From positions 1-64,000 of the forward strand of contig DASWKR010000060.1 of NCBI GenBank assembly GCA_036396535.1: a stretch of 64,000 nucleotides of DNA, in the 5' to 3' direction. The notes beneath the pieces are model-generated. The model saw only the letters and a program-made list of their open reading frames with translations, was not told where the DNA came from and ran no database searches. Each line of letters begins with the position of its first letter. Position 1 is the stretch's first letter. This DNA is from Acidimicrobiia bacterium. GTDB taxonomy: Bacteria; Actinomycetota; Acidimicrobiia; Spongiisociales; UBA5794. Below, one piece after another: positions 16,229 through 24,557 of this stretch. Both the position numbers and the translations under genes were made by a program.

Positions 16229-16299
16229 AGGCGCCACAGGAAGGCGGCGACGATGAGAGCCATGAGGACGAGCAGGACGATCGAGGTGACTGGTCGCAT
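16204..16299 (-). CDS. Tiny single-span membrane protein (31 aa)
   Basis: Reading ATG at 16299 gives 31 residues: a short N-tail (MRPVTS), one strong hydrophobic segment of about 18 residues (IVLLVLMALIVAAFLW) and a basic tail ending LYLTGAIR. A TAACGT box lies nine bases before the ATG, as at other leaderless genes here. The 3' end overlaps the SAM hydrolase gene tail-to-tail. No family recognised; the ideal membrane-span pattern and promoter make it a credible gene. Small proteins of this type often bind larger membrane complexes. Confidence 0.5.
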   Translation of the reverse strand: MRPVTSIVLLVLMALIVAAFLWRLYLTGAIR

Positions 16300-16308
16300 C
16301 CCGGAGCG

Positions 16309-16314
16309 ACGTTA
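16309..16314 (-). promoter_or_regulatory. TAACGT -10 box of the 31-aa membrane protein
   Basis: Minus-strand TAACGT followed after nine bases by ATG 16299. Confidence 0.4.
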
Positions 16315-16318
16315 GGGG

Positions 16319-16582
16319 ATGTTCCGCCGAAGCAAGCCGACGCTGCCCGCCGGATTGACCCTGGTGACCCGCCGGGCGTGCGGGCTCTGCGAGGAGGCTC
16401 TGGGGGCGATCGGCAGGGTCGGCGTTGCCGGTCCGGTCGCCATCGTCGACATCGCCGAGCACGCCGAGCACGCCATGTTCGATGAGCGGCTTCCCGTCCT
16501 CCTCGACTCGGCAAGCAACGTGCTGGCGGAGGGCAGGATCACCGAACGGCAATTGCGGGCGATCGCCAGATCGCTGGTGTGA
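16319..16582 (+). CDS. Glutaredoxin-like protein (DUF836 type)
   Basis: An 87-residue thioredoxin-fold protein with a CGLC active site near residues 21-24 (VTRRACGLCEEAL) and the cis-Pro strand DERLPVLLDS near 56-65. The family reduces disulfides or acts as a redox relay in the cytoplasm, but specific partners are not known. It lies 66 bases ahead of the redox regulator Rex, which fits a redox-related function. The ribosome site is unclear: AGGGG touches the ATG, so a slightly later start cannot be excluded. Confidence 0.8.
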   Translation: MFRRSKPTLPAGLTLVTRRACGLCEEALGAIGRVGVAGPVAIVDIAEHAEHAMFDERLPVLLDSASNVLAEGRITERQLRAIARSLV

Positions 16583-16634
16583 GGTCGGGAGCGACCGTAC
16601 CGAGTGGCCCTATTCCGGGCGCCGAGGCCCGGCC

Positions 16635-16640
16635 TATCCT
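16635..16640 (+). promoter_or_regulatory. TATCCT -10 box of rex
   Basis: TATCCT ends eight bases before GTG 16649 and fixes the rex start; an earlier GTG at 16604 lies upstream of this box. Confidence 0.5.
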
Positions 16641-16648
16641 CACCGAGC

Positions 16649-17266
16649 GTGAAGGGCGACATTCCTGCGGCGACCGTCTCGAGGCTCCCCGTCTATCTGC
16701 GGAGCCTCGGCGACCTGCCGCCGAGCCAGGACACGTGCTCATCCGAGCAACTCGCCTCGATCGCCGGGGTGAACTCGGCTCAGGTGCGCAAGGATCTGTC
16801 CCACCTCGGCTCGTACGGAACGCGCGGCGTCGGCTACCACGTCGCCGACCTACGAGAGCAGCTTCGCCACGCCCTCGGGCTCACCAGGGGATACGCCGTC
16901 GCCATCATCGGCGCCGGCAACCTCGGCTCGGCCCTCAGCAACTACGCCGGGTTCGGATCGTGGGGGTTTGGTGTCGCCGCCATCTTCGACAACGACCCTG
17001 CGAGGGTCGGCGAGCTCGTCGGAGGCCTCGCGGTCGAGCCGCTCAGCCACCTCGAGGAAATCGTCGCCGAACGTGGGATCACGATCGGGATCATCGCCAC
17101 GCCGGCAGGGGCGGCCCAGGAGGTGGCCGACCGGCTGACGAAAGCCGGGGTCCGCTCGATCCTCAACTTCGCCCCGGCCGTCATCCACGTCACCGACGGG
17201 GTCGAGGTCCGTAGGGTCGATCTGTCGACTGAGCTCCAGATCCTCACGTTTCACCAGCAGCGGTGA
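16649..17266 (+). CDS. rex: Redox-sensing transcriptional repressor Rex
   Basis: A 205-residue NADH-sensing repressor. The N-terminal winged helix is present (VSRLPVYLRSL start; VNSAQVRKDLSHLGSYGTRGVGY recognition region). The C-terminal Rossmann domain carries GAGNLGSAL, which binds NADH, and the chain ends with FAPAVIHV and the domain-swapped helix. In relatives Rex lifts repression of respiratory and fermentation genes when NADH/NAD rises. The b6f-like and oxidase-like genes start just beyond, and two nuo operons are nearby, so these are natural targets. I found no clear Rex operator by eye. Confidence 0.95.
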   Translation: MKGDIPAATVSRLPVYLRSLGDLPPSQDTCSSEQLASIAGVNSAQVRKDLSHLGSYGTRGVGYHVADLREQLRHALGLTRGYAVAIIGAGNLGSALSNYAGFGSWGFGVAAIFDNDPARVGELVGGLAVEPLSHLEEIVAERGITIGIIATPAGAAQEVADRLTKAGVRSILNFAPAVIHVTDGVEVRRVDLSTELQILTFHQQR

Positions 17267-17286
17267 CCGCGGCGCCCTTAGCGCCG

Positions 17287-17305
17287 GGGGCGCTGTCTGC
17301 GCCCC
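17287..17305. terminator. Hairpin between convergent rex and cytochrome operon
   Basis: GGGGCGC, a five-base loop and GCGCCCC form a perfect 7-bp stem in the 58-base gap between two converging genes. No T-tract follows on either side, so it would be a GC-type or Rho-assisted terminator. Confidence 0.45.
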
Positions 17306-17324
17306 GCGGCGACCTCGGCGCCGT

Positions 17325-17849
17325 TCAGACTTCCTCGTCTGCCTTCTCGTAGCGATCGAGGGCGGCGACGAACATGAAGAACAGGATGGCCGAGCCGAGC
17401 ATCGCCGCGATGGCCGGGATCCTGATCTGGAAGGCGTTGAGGCCTTCGAGCACGGCGGGACGCAGCCCGCGGGGGGCGTAGACGACGAACAGGAGGCTGC
17501 CGATGACGAGCCACCCGAAGGTGGCCGCACCGGTGATCAGGAAGGCGAGGCGGCTGCCCAGGTTCGTGGAGAGGACGAGGAATCCGGTTCCGACGAAAGC
17601 GACGACCGAAACGATCGCGATGAGGATGCCGCGAGCGGCGATCGAGAACTGTGTGATGTCCCCCGCCTCGTCGCGTCGCTTGAACACCCCGTCGTAGGCG
17701 TCTCCGAGGAGGCCGCGGGCCGCGGGGATGAACGACAGCACGGTCACGACGATGAGGGCGACGCCGAGCTTCTCGAGCCTGGTGAGGCCCTCCTGGCGAG
17801 CCGCCACCTCGAGGACTTGTGCTCGGAACCTCTCCCTCATCGGTTTCAC
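17325..17849 (-). CDS. Membrane protein of the cytochrome bc operon, function unknown
   Basis: A 174-residue protein with four likely membrane segments (about residues 27-47, 72-92, 98-121 and 145-163), a basic N-tail and a charged C-tail. GTG start overlaps the diheme cytochrome gene by four bases, so it is the last gene of the cytochrome operon. I do not recognise a family. Its position suggests an accessory or assembly subunit of the quinol:cytochrome c reductase. No heme-binding motif is visible. Confidence 0.7.
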   Translation of the reverse strand: MKPMRERFRAQVLEVAARQEGLTRLEKLGVALIVVTVLSFIPAARGLLGDAYDGVFKRRDEAGDITQFSIAARGILIAIVSVVAFVGTGFLVLSTNLGSRLAFLITGAATFGWLVIGSLLFVVYAPRGLRPAVLEGLNAFQIRIPAIAAMLGSAILFFMFVAALDRYEKADEEV

Positions 17850-19519
17850 AGCGACCTCTCGAATGCGACGATCAGCTCGATGTCTCGCTGGGTGAGCACC
17901 TGGCCGAAGCCGGGCATCCGCCCCGTCCCCAGCCCGTTGATGCCGTAGTTCTTGCCGAACTCACTACCGCCGGTGACGAACGTGATGTGGGTGGCAGGGT
18001 CCGGGAACTGAAGGAGCGCCCTGCCATCCTCGAGCGACGGTCCCCACGCCCCCGAGCCGGGCGCCTGCTGGAACGCCACGCCGGCGCTGTAGCCGGCCGT
18101 GTGGCATCTGGCGCAGTAGGCGTTGAAGAGGCCGAAGGCGCGCCTTGCATCCTCTGTCGTCAGCGTGCTCTCATTCCCTTCCTCGTCGTGGACGGCGACG
18201 TCTGTGCCCTCCATCGCGGTGAGCACGTCGTCGTAGTCGACCTCCCACGCCGCGATCGCCTTGGCGTCCTCGAGGAACTCGATCCTCGACTCGACGCCGC
18301 CGAGGAAGACATCGTGACGATCCGTCGTCACGCTGAGGGTGAGCCGTGACGTGTCGAGCTCGGTGAGGAACGTCTCAGCTGCCTCGAGGTCGGCGATCGG
18401 GATCGCATCCGTGGTCTCGTTCGTGAATCCGTCGTCCGTCCTGAACGTGACTCCGTAGTCATCCACCGCTACGAGGTTCACCTCCAGCTCCTGGTCTCCG
18501 TCGTCGTTCGTGGTTGCCGACACCTGGCGGGTGACCACGGTTTCGTGGACGACCATGGCGATCTCCGTCAGGCGGCGCTCGGCGGCGTCGGCGAGCCCGT
18601 CGCGGTCCGTGTCGGCTCCGGCGCCGATGCACGACTGGCCGACGAGCGTCGCCGACCGGTCGGTGCAGGTCCCGTCGTCCGCGAAGAGTGCCCTGATCTC
18701 GGCCGGGAAACCCTCGATCGTGGCGAACTTGTCGGGCGCATCGTTGACGTCGTCGCGTTGGGCCAGCTGTTGCGCCAGCAGCAGGTCGACGACGTCTTCT
18801 CCGTTGACGATCCTGTCGAGGGCGATCTGGACGGCGTTGTCGATCCTGAGCAGCGCCTCGTCCTGCGAGAGCTGCAGGTTGTGGAGAAAGGCGAGGACCT
18901 GGTCGATCTCCTGGACCGTCATCGATCCTCCGCCCTCGAGACCGGCAGGCGCCATCGGGGTGCCGTCACGCCCATACGTGATGACGGTGCGCACCTCGTC
19001 CTCGGTGAAACGGAAGAAGACGTCGTCGAGGGCCGGCGCCAGCCACGACGTGTTGATGCCGCTTCGCCTCTCGAGGAAGGGAGCGGCACCGCCTCCGGCC
19101 GTCGGGCCGTGGCAGTTGACGCACGCGAACTCGGTGAACCACTCGGAGCCCGCCTCGATGTCCTTCTCGGCGAACTTCTCGGCTGCCCCCGCCTGTCTCC
19201 CGGACTCGTTCACGTAGTAGACCGGGAGCACGACCGCCAGGACCGCTGCCGACACGACTGCGGACGTCAGCACCCGATTGAGCCTGGTGGACTCGAGCAC
19301 CTCGTCCGGGACTCCCGGACGGAGGTTCAGCGGCGTCTCCTCCTGGCGTCTGGCTCGGCGCCTGGCGTTGATGACGATGTACCCGACCCACCCGAGGAGG
19401 GCGGCGAGTGCCAGCGTGAGCACCACCGAGCCGAGCCCGACGTTGCTCGGCCCCACCGGGGCTTCCTCCTCGACCGCGAGGATCAGCGGGGCGGCTGCGA
19501 AGAAGGCCTTGTCGTGCAT
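17846..19519 (-). CDS. Membrane-anchored diheme cytochrome c of the bc complex
   Basis: A 557-residue protein with membrane segments near residues 29-50 and 83-102, then two c-type heme sites, CVNCH near 133 and CARCH near 469. The C-terminal domain ends with GRMPGFG, giving a Met ligand. Between the hemes lies an unusual insert of about 300 residues with acidic, beta-rich sequence that I do not recognise. Diheme cytochromes replace cytochrome c1 in actinobacterial bc complexes (QcrC), but those have closely spaced hemes. ATG 19519 overlaps the Rieske stop by one base; a GTG three bases earlier is equally possible. It should accept electrons from the Rieske protein. Confidence 0.85.
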   Translation of the reverse strand: MHDKAFFAAAPLILAVEEEAPVGPSNVGLGSVVLTLALAALLGWVGYIVINARRRARRQEETPLNLRPGVPDEVLESTRLNRVLTSAVVSAAVLAVVLPVYYVNESGRQAGAAEKFAEKDIEAGSEWFTEFACVNCHGPTAGGGAAPFLERRSGINTSWLAPALDDVFFRFTEDEVRTVITYGRDGTPMAPAGLEGGGSMTVQEIDQVLAFLHNLQLSQDEALLRIDNAVQIALDRIVNGEDVVDLLLAQQLAQRDDVNDAPDKFATIEGFPAEIRALFADDGTCTDRSATLVGQSCIGAGADTDRDGLADAAERRLTEIAMVVHETVVTRQVSATTNDDGDQELEVNLVAVDDYGVTFRTDDGFTNETTDAIPIADLEAAETFLTELDTSRLTLSVTTDRHDVFLGGVESRIEFLEDAKAIAAWEVDYDDVLTAMEGTDVAVHDEEGNESTLTTEDARRAFGLFNAYCARCHTAGYSAGVAFQQAPGSGAWGPSLEDGRALLQFPDPATHITFVTGGSEFGKNYGINGLGTGRMPGFGQVLTQRDIELIVAFERSL

Positions 19520-20409
19520 CACACGCAGGACGGGCCCTGGGGATATGTCGCCGTCTTGTTCTTGGAGCGAGGTGTCTGGAAGATGGCACCCGTATTGACG
19601 ACGAGCTCGCCGGCGTCAGTCAGGGACACCTCGAACCGGTCGAGGTTGCGGGGTGCCGGGCCTGCCTCGTATTCGCCGTGGAAGTTGTAGCGCGATCCGT
19701 GGCATGGGCACTCGAAGCCCTGCGAAGGGACGCATGAAGGCACCCGGCACCCGAGGTGGACGCACCTCTGCCACAGCGCCATCAGCCCCGGTTCGCCTCC
19801 GCCCGCCCCCACCAGGACGGGCAGGTCCTCGAAAGAGCTCCCCGCCATCTCGTCCTCCGGAAACGAGATCAGCCATGTCTGGGCGGCGGCCACGAACTTC
19901 GGCACGACGGTCCCATCCGGTTGGACGATCTCCGTCCTGAGGTCTTCGAGGGTTCCGACGTTGAAGGACGTACCGAACCCGCCTTTGAGCTTCGGCCACA
20001 AGAACGCCAGGAAGCTGATGGTGAGGCCGCCCATGAACGCCCCGCCGAACAGGCCGAGGAGCGCCCGGTTGAGGAAGCGTCGGCGCGTGACGTCGAACTC
20101 GTCGGCGGAGATGTCGACCTTCTCGAGGAGCCGGTCGACGGGTGGCGCCTCTCTCTCACCAACTCCCTCAGTCTCTTCCTCGAGCTCGGTCTCCTCGCGC
20201 ACCAGAGTCGCAACACCACCTGAGGCGGCGGCGATCCTGGCCTGGCGTTCCGCCCTGGCGGCCATGTCCCTGGCTGCCGCCTCCTTGTCGAACTCGCCTG
20301 TGATCGGGCCCGCCGCCGCCCCGCGCCGAACCGCCACGGTGAGGATGCCGCCGGCGACGAGCACCGCCGCTGCGATGAGCCCGATCACGAAGATTGTCGT
20401 TGATTCCAT
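19519..20409 (-). CDS. qcrA: Rieske [2Fe-2S] protein of the quinol:cytochrome c reductase
   Basis: A 296-residue membrane Rieske protein. It has an extra N-terminal membrane segment (residues about 6-26), a charged linker, a second segment near 120-140 (LLGLFGGAFMGGLTISFLAF, preceded by RRRFLNRAL, a twin-arginine-like site), and the cluster domain with CVHLGC and CPCHGS, which supply two Cys and two His plus the disulfide pair. Two membrane segments before the cluster resemble the actinobacterial QcrA layout. It carries electrons from menaquinol to the diheme cytochrome encoded next. Confidence 0.92.
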   Translation of the reverse strand: MESTTIFVIGLIAAAVLVAGGILTVAVRRGAAAGPITGEFDKEAAARDMAARAERQARIAAASGGVATLVREETELEEETEGVGEREAPPVDRLLEKVDISADEFDVTRRRFLNRALLGLFGGAFMGGLTISFLAFLWPKLKGGFGTSFNVGTLEDLRTEIVQPDGTVVPKFVAAAQTWLISFPEDEMAGSSFEDLPVLVGAGGGEPGLMALWQRCVHLGCRVPSCVPSQGFECPCHGSRYNFHGEYEAGPAPRNLDRFEVSLTDAGELVVNTGAIFQTPRSKNKTATYPQGPSCV

Positions 20410-20416
20410 CACTGCC

Positions 20417-21385
20417 TCAGAAGTCGAAGAAGATGCCTGCGTCCCACGGGAACGTGAAGTTGAAACCGGGGCCCCTGAAGAACGAGCCGTAGATCGTGAG
20501 GATCGCAGACGCGAACACGAAGAAGCTGAAGATCATGATCGCCAACTTCCTGTCCGAGGGGCGAACCGACGGGTTCCTGTCGATGTACGGCACGATCGCC
20601 AAGCCGGCGAGGCCGAATCCCGGGATGATGACCCCGGCGACCTGCGGATCGAAGTACGAAAGCAGCTCCTGCAGGCCGAGGAAGTACCAGGGGGCTTTCG
20701 AAGGGTTCGGCTGGGCGTTGAAGTTGGCGAACTCGAGCAGCGGAGCGTCGACGAACACCGAGAACACGAAGACGGCGGCAGTGCAGATCATCAGAGCGAC
20801 GAACTCCACTGCGACGAGGTGGGGCCACGTCGAAACCTTGTCGGTCGGCTCGGCCTTGACCTGCTGGATTGCCCCTGCCTTGACGACCGTGAGGAGCCGC
20901 TGCGTCCTCACGCCCTCCGGAATCGCCGGAGCCGCCGCCGGGGCGGTCGCAGCAGCCGCTCCGCCTCCGGTCGCCGCCGCGGCGGGCGCCGCCACAGCCG
21001 GTGCAGATGCTTCCCCTGCGATCGCAGGTGCGGGCTCGCCCGAGTGGCGCGCTCGCGCCAGTGCGGCCCTGCGGAGCAGCGAGGCCGGAACGCCGTACTG
21101 CTCGGACTCTGCCGAGAGGTCGCGCGCCGGACCAGAAGGGGCCGCCTGGACAGCCGGTGCGTCGGCGGCCGGGGCCTCTGCCGGCGGGGCCTCTGCGGGC
21201 GGCGTCTCGGCCGCAGCGACGGGAGGCTCCTGAACGGAGGCGGCGGGAGATTCTTGGACGGCCTCGCCTTCGGAGGGGGGAGCGTCTCCTCGCATCTCGG
21301 CGAGCACCTCGCTGACGGTGCGTCCCTCCGCCCTGGCTCTCGCCTCGGCGCTGCGGCGCAGTATGTGCTCGGGTATCTCAGCCAT
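20417..21385 (-). CDS. Cytochrome b C-terminal half (PetD/subunit IV-like) with long Ala/Pro N-tail
   Basis: A 322-residue protein whose C-terminal 140 residues match subunit IV of b6f complexes: PNPSKAPWYFLGLQELL at 227-243 is the quinol-site signature, followed by two more membrane segments. The first 180 residues are a cytosolic Ala/Pro-rich tail, absent from normal PetD (about 160 residues total). The tail holds two copies of a short helix motif, IPEHILRRSAEARARAEG at 4-21 and VPASLLRRAALARARHSG at 99-116. The same motif starts the CcoP-like cytochrome at 26.6 kb. Good ribosome site (GAGG) before ATG. It pairs with the separate cytochrome b N-half encoded upstream. Confidence 0.9.
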   Translation of the reverse strand: MAEIPEHILRRSAEARARAEGRTVSEVLAEMRGDAPPSEGEAVQESPAASVQEPPVAAAETPPAEAPPAEAPAADAPAVQAAPSGPARDLSAESEQYGVPASLLRRAALARARHSGEPAPAIAGEASAPAVAAPAAAATGGGAAAATAPAAAPAIPEGVRTQRLLTVVKAGAIQQVKAEPTDKVSTWPHLVAVEFVALMICTAAVFVFSVFVDAPLLEFANFNAQPNPSKAPWYFLGLQELLSYFDPQVAGVIIPGFGLAGLAIVPYIDRNPSVRPSDRKLAIMIFSFFVFASAILTIYGSFFRGPGFNFTFPWDAGIFFDF

Positions 21386-21394
21386 GCCTCGACC

Positions 21395-22177
21395 TCACAA
21401 CGGCCCCGAGATGCCGCCGTCTTTGCGAACTCGCCAGAAGTGGACCGCCATGAAGATGACGATCACGAACGGCAGGAACAGGACGTGCAACACGTACCAG
21501 CGAAGCAAGGTGTCCGGCGTGATCTGGACGCCGCCGATCAGCGCGAACGACACCTGCGCTCCGAATACAGGGGTGTAGGCCGCCATGTTCGAGCCGACGG
21601 TCACGGCCCACACCGCGAGCTGATCCCAAGGGAGGAGGTAGCCGGTGAACGAGAGCAGCAGGGTGAGGAGGAGGAGCACGACGCCGACGACCCAGTTGAA
21701 CTCCCTGGGCGGCTTGTACGCGCCGTGATAGAAGACCCGTGACATGTGGAGGAACACGGTCAACACCATGGCGTGGGCTCCCCACCGGTGCATGTTCCTC
21801 ACGACCTGGCCGAACGCAACGTCTGTCGAGAGCGCCTGGATGTCCTGGTAGGCGGCCGGCGAGGTGGGCCGGTAGTAGAACATCAGGAAGATCCCGGTGA
21901 TGGTCAGCAAGATGAACAGGAAGAAGCTGAGGCCGCCGAGGCACAACGTGTAGGACAGCCGGACGCTGTGCCGTTTCACCTTCACCGGATGGAGGTGATA
22001 CAGAACGTTGTTCATGATGACGTAGGAGCGGTTGCGAGGGCTGTCGGTGTAACCGTGCCTGAAGGGGGAGCCGGGGCGGAAGATCGAGCTCCACGCCTGG
22101 CTCTGACGGATGTGATCGCCCACGTCGGCGAGCCGCTCCTTGAGGCCGACCCTCCCGTCTCCGTTGCCGTTGGCCAA
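21395..22177 (-). CDS. Cytochrome b N-terminal half (b6-like)
   Basis: A 260-residue four-span cytochrome b of the b6 type. Bis-heme ligands are intact: His130 and His144 in the second span, His231 and His246 in the fourth, with the 14 and 15 residue spacings of b6. The chain ends ISGPL as in b6. Cys79 in the YTLCLGG region lines up with the b6 cysteine that binds heme ci, so a covalent extra heme is predicted. TTG start is supported by AGGAGGG just upstream. It oxidises menaquinol together with the subunit IV-like protein and Rieske protein. The gap to the ferredoxin gene upstream is 170 bases and shows no gene and no clear promoter. Confidence 0.92.
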   Translation of the reverse strand: MANGNGDGRVGLKERLADVGDHIRQSQAWSSIFRPGSPFRHGYTDSPRNRSYVIMNNVLYHLHPVKVKRHSVRLSYTLCLGGLSFFLFILLTITGIFLMFYYRPTSPAAYQDIQALSTDVAFGQVVRNMHRWGAHAMVLTVFLHMSRVFYHGAYKPPREFNWVVGVVLLLLTLLLSFTGYLLPWDQLAVWAVTVGSNMAAYTPVFGAQVSFALIGGVQITPDTLLRWYVLHVLFLPFVIVIFMAVHFWRVRKDGGISGPL

Positions 22178-22347
22178 TTGCCCTCCTCAGACCCTCGTTC
22201 GCCGGAGAGTGCGGGGAACATACCCGGCAGGGAACCTCGTGGCGAGGAGCGGTCCGCTCTCCGCCCGTGCCCCTGAGCCCTCTCGGGTCCTTCCCTGCAT
22301 CCTCCTGAGTCTCACGCGCCCGAGGCGCTCGTCCAAAACGACCGCGC

Positions 22348-22791
22348 TCACCAACGCATGCCGTACGAGTAACCGTTCTTGAAGTCCCGCTGGCCCGTGT
22401 TGTACTCCCAGGGAGCCATGCCGAACTGCTCTGCCTGCTCGGCGAGCGACCCGGCGAACTTGCCGAGCGTGATGACCCCCGTCGGGCACCGGTCGACGCA
22501 CAGCGCGCACCTGGTGCACTCGTCTTCGTCGACGATGAAGAACCCGAAGTTCTCGGCGTTGTCACCCGGGTTCTCGACGTTGGCCCCCTCGGCGATGGCG
22601 TCGAGCGAGAGGTAGTGGATGCACTTCCACGGGCAGATGTCGACGCATCCCTCGCACAGGATGCACTCCGACTGGTCGATGTGGAGGAACTGCTTCGGTC
22701 TGACCGCGGCAGTGAGATAGGCACCGTCGACCGCCGTCAATTGGTAGTCGTCGCGCATCGGAGGAGTCTCGAACCAGACCTCGTTCGCCAT
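22348..22791 (-). CDS. Ferredoxin with two [4Fe-4S] sites in the cytochrome b operon
   Basis: A 147-residue soluble protein with two CxxCxxCxxxCP motifs: CILCEGCVDICPWKCI near 43-58 and CTRCALCVDRCPTGVI near 92-107. The 33-residue spacing between them is longer than in small bacterial ferredoxins and more like NuoI or membrane-complex ferredoxins. No membrane segment. ATG starts two bases after the stop of the membrane protein gene, so the two are coupled. A ferredoxin as a bc-complex partner is unusual and suggests low-potential electron entry or exit at the complex. Confidence 0.88.
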   Translation of the reverse strand: MANEVWFETPPMRDDYQLTAVDGAYLTAAVRPKQFLHIDQSECILCEGCVDICPWKCIHYLSLDAIAEGANVENPGDNAENFGFFIVDEDECTRCALCVDRCPTGVITLGKFAGSLAEQAEQFGMAPWEYNTGQRDFKNGYSYGMRW

Positions 22792-22793
22792 GC

Positions 22794-23402
22794 CTACCTA
22801 CCCACCTTCGTGAGCGGGCGCCCGTAGGTGGACACCGGAGCGGGCGGAGGGGCGGTCTCGACGCGCTTCGACCTCTCCTGCCACTGGTACATGCCGACGG
22901 CGATGATCCCGGTCACGACGACGACGTAGCCGCCGGCGATGGCGTCCTTGAGGACCGCGGCGCTGATCTTCACCTCGTTGTTGAGGACGAGGGCCTCGGG
23001 GACGGTGAGGATGATCTTCTGGGGGGTCCACTCCCAGACGGCCTGGGTCAAGGTCAGCCATTGGTTCGGGATGATCCCGAAGAGGATGATCATGAGCGTC
23101 GTGAAGACGGATGCTCCGATGGCAGCCCTGGCCCACGTCATCGGGCGCTTGTAGAGGAAGCCGATGGTGATGCCTGCCAGCATGGCGAGCCCTCCGCCGA
23201 GCGAGACCGTCTGGCCGATGAGGGTCCACAGCCAGCCGCGCGGGATGTTCGGGTAGATCTCGGCGTTGAAGGCGTTCACGGGGGGCAGGCTCGTGAAGTG
23301 TGAGAAGAGCGCCCCTCCGATCGTGACGGCGAGCCCGCCCACGATCAGCCCGACGCCGATGAGCTCGTTGCGTCGCAGCTCGCCTGGTTCGGCCTGTGGC
23401 AT
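22794..23402 (-). CDS. Four-span membrane protein heading the cytochrome b operon
   Basis: A 202-residue protein with four membrane segments (about residues 14-33, 58-83, 91-112 and 152-172) and a basic C-tail. No cofactor motif is visible and I do not recognise the family. It is the first gene of the operon, with a TACAAT -10 box 28 bases before its ATG and GAGG at a suitable distance. Coupling to the ferredoxin gene suggests it anchors the ferredoxin to the membrane, by analogy with NrfD-like or HdrE-like anchors; this is inference only. Confidence 0.75.
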   Translation of the reverse strand: MPQAEPGELRRNELIGVGLIVGGLAVTIGGALFSHFTSLPPVNAFNAEIYPNIPRGWLWTLIGQTVSLGGGLAMLAGITIGFLYKRPMTWARAAIGASVFTTLMIILFGIIPNQWLTLTQAVWEWTPQKIILTVPEALVLNNEVKISAAVLKDAIAGGYVVVVTGIIAVGMYQWQERSKRVETAPPPAPVSTYGRPLTKVGR

Positions 23403-23429
23403 TGCCTGTCCTCGGTCGGTCGGACTCCC

Positions 23430-23435
23430 ATTGTA
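23430..23435 (-). promoter_or_regulatory. TACAAT -10 box of the cytochrome b/ferredoxin operon
   Basis: On the minus strand TACAAT is followed by a leader of roughly 20-25 bases containing GAGGACAGGC before ATG 23402. No confident -35 box was seen. Confidence 0.45.
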
Positions 23436-23536
23436 AGTGGTCGCGCCGGCCTCGAAGTGACCGTAAGGGGTGCCCACTGCTGTGCGAGAAGCGGTCCGGC
23501 GATGCTCCGGGTCGTTCCCCGCGCGCAGGCCTGTGT

Positions 23537-24439
23537 TCAGGTGCCGTTCTGCGAGAAGTGCATCCAATCCTTCAGGGAGTTCCAGTCCCCGCCCCATTCC
23601 CATCCGATCGAGGCGAAAGCATCGAAGACGGCGTCGCCCCGCTCGATCATGCCGGGCCGCAGGCGTGACCGATCGACGTACGACGAGGACAGCTCCGGGA
23701 GCACGAGGTCGCCCTTGATGTACGGGTTGTGGAAGGGATTCACGTCGATGGCGAGACCGAAGGCGTGCTGCGACCACGACGTGCCACCGGTTGCCGGTCT
23801 GCATTCGAAGGATCCCGTGACGTTGCCGTCGCCCGTCGGCGGGGCGTCGAGCTCGTCGACGGTCAAGACCCTCATCTGCTCGATCGGGTAGCCGGCCGCG
23901 AAGAGCGCCTCGAAGACGGAAACGACGCCGTCCGCCACCGAGGCGTTGACGATGATCTCGCCGGTGTGGACGACCCCGTCGAACCCGTGGTGCGTCACCG
24001 TGAGATACGCCAGGTCGGAGGCGGCGACGGGACATTCGTCCTGCCAGGTCGACCGGGCGAGCACGTCGGCCGGCACGGGCCCGCTCGTCGCTGCGAACTC
24101 GTCCGCGTCGGGCCGCGGGAGGTGGTCGATCGTCTCGAAAGCCCGGTTCTCCAGCTCGGGCGGGGTTGGCTGGGCGATGCCGAAGCCGTCCGGGCGCTCA
24201 GGCAGGACACGGCTGCCGAGCCACTCTGGCCGGGCGTGCGGCGACTCGGTCGTCGTCGCTGCCGGGACGGTGGTCGTCGTGGTCGTCGGTGGCGGCTGGG
24301 TCGTCGTCGAAGCCGGGGCCGTGCTGGTCACGGTCGGGAGCGGCCCGAGAGTCGCCTGCGGCCCGGTCGTGATCGTCGCGCCGGCAGTCGAGCACGCCGC
24401 CAGCCAGGCGAGCCCGGCGACGGCGACGGTTGTGCGCAT
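23537..24439 (-). CDS. Lipoprotein M15 (VanY-type) D-Ala-D-Ala carboxypeptidase
   Basis: A 300-residue lipoprotein. The signal ends with a LAAC lipobox (residues 13-16), followed by a Thr-rich linker (about residues 40-62) that spans the wall. The catalytic domain carries the M15 zinc motifs SQHAFGLAIDVNP near 225 and DWMHF near the C-terminus (His, Asp, His ligands), so it is probably an active cell-wall carboxypeptidase or L,D-endopeptidase. ATG 24439 is six bases from a TACCGT box and is taken as a leaderless start. Divergent from the CcoN-CcoO gene. Confidence 0.85.
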   Translation of the reverse strand: MRTTVAVAGLAWLAACSTAGATITTGPQATLGPLPTVTSTAPASTTTQPPPTTTTTTVPAATTTESPHARPEWLGSRVLPERPDGFGIAQPTPPELENRAFETIDHLPRPDADEFAATSGPVPADVLARSTWQDECPVAASDLAYLTVTHHGFDGVVHTGEIIVNASVADGVVSVFEALFAAGYPIEQMRVLTVDELDAPPTGDGNVTGSFECRPATGGTSWSQHAFGLAIDVNPFHNPYIKGDLVLPELSSSYVDRSRLRPGMIERGDAVFDAFASIGWEWGGDWNSLKDWMHFSQNGT

Positions 24440-24445
24440 AGGTGA

Positions 24446-24451
24446 ACGGTA
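24446..24451 (-). promoter_or_regulatory. TACCGT -10 box of M15 peptidase
   Basis: Minus-strand TACCGT lies six bases before ATG 24439. Confidence 0.45.
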
Positions 24452-24541
24452 ACGATGCCTCCGACTTGTGCGGTTCGCTTCGTCGCAGGGTCGGCGGCGC
24501 CGGCGGATCGCCGCCGTAGTGGGTTGCGTGAGCCGCCCAAC

Positions 24542-24547
24542 TAACCT
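24542..24547 (+). promoter_or_regulatory. TAACCT -10 box of the CcoN-CcoO operon
   Basis: TAACCT ends ten bases before ATG 24558, the first codon of the leader mini-ORF, so transcription probably starts at or just before that codon. Confidence 0.45.
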
Positions 24548-24557
24548 GCCGAACCGC

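Noticed and set aside
16604-16648. Earlier GTG start for rex adding about 15 residues
   Set aside because: The extra codons lie upstream of or across a TATCCT -10 box, and the Rex fold begins right after GTG 16649.
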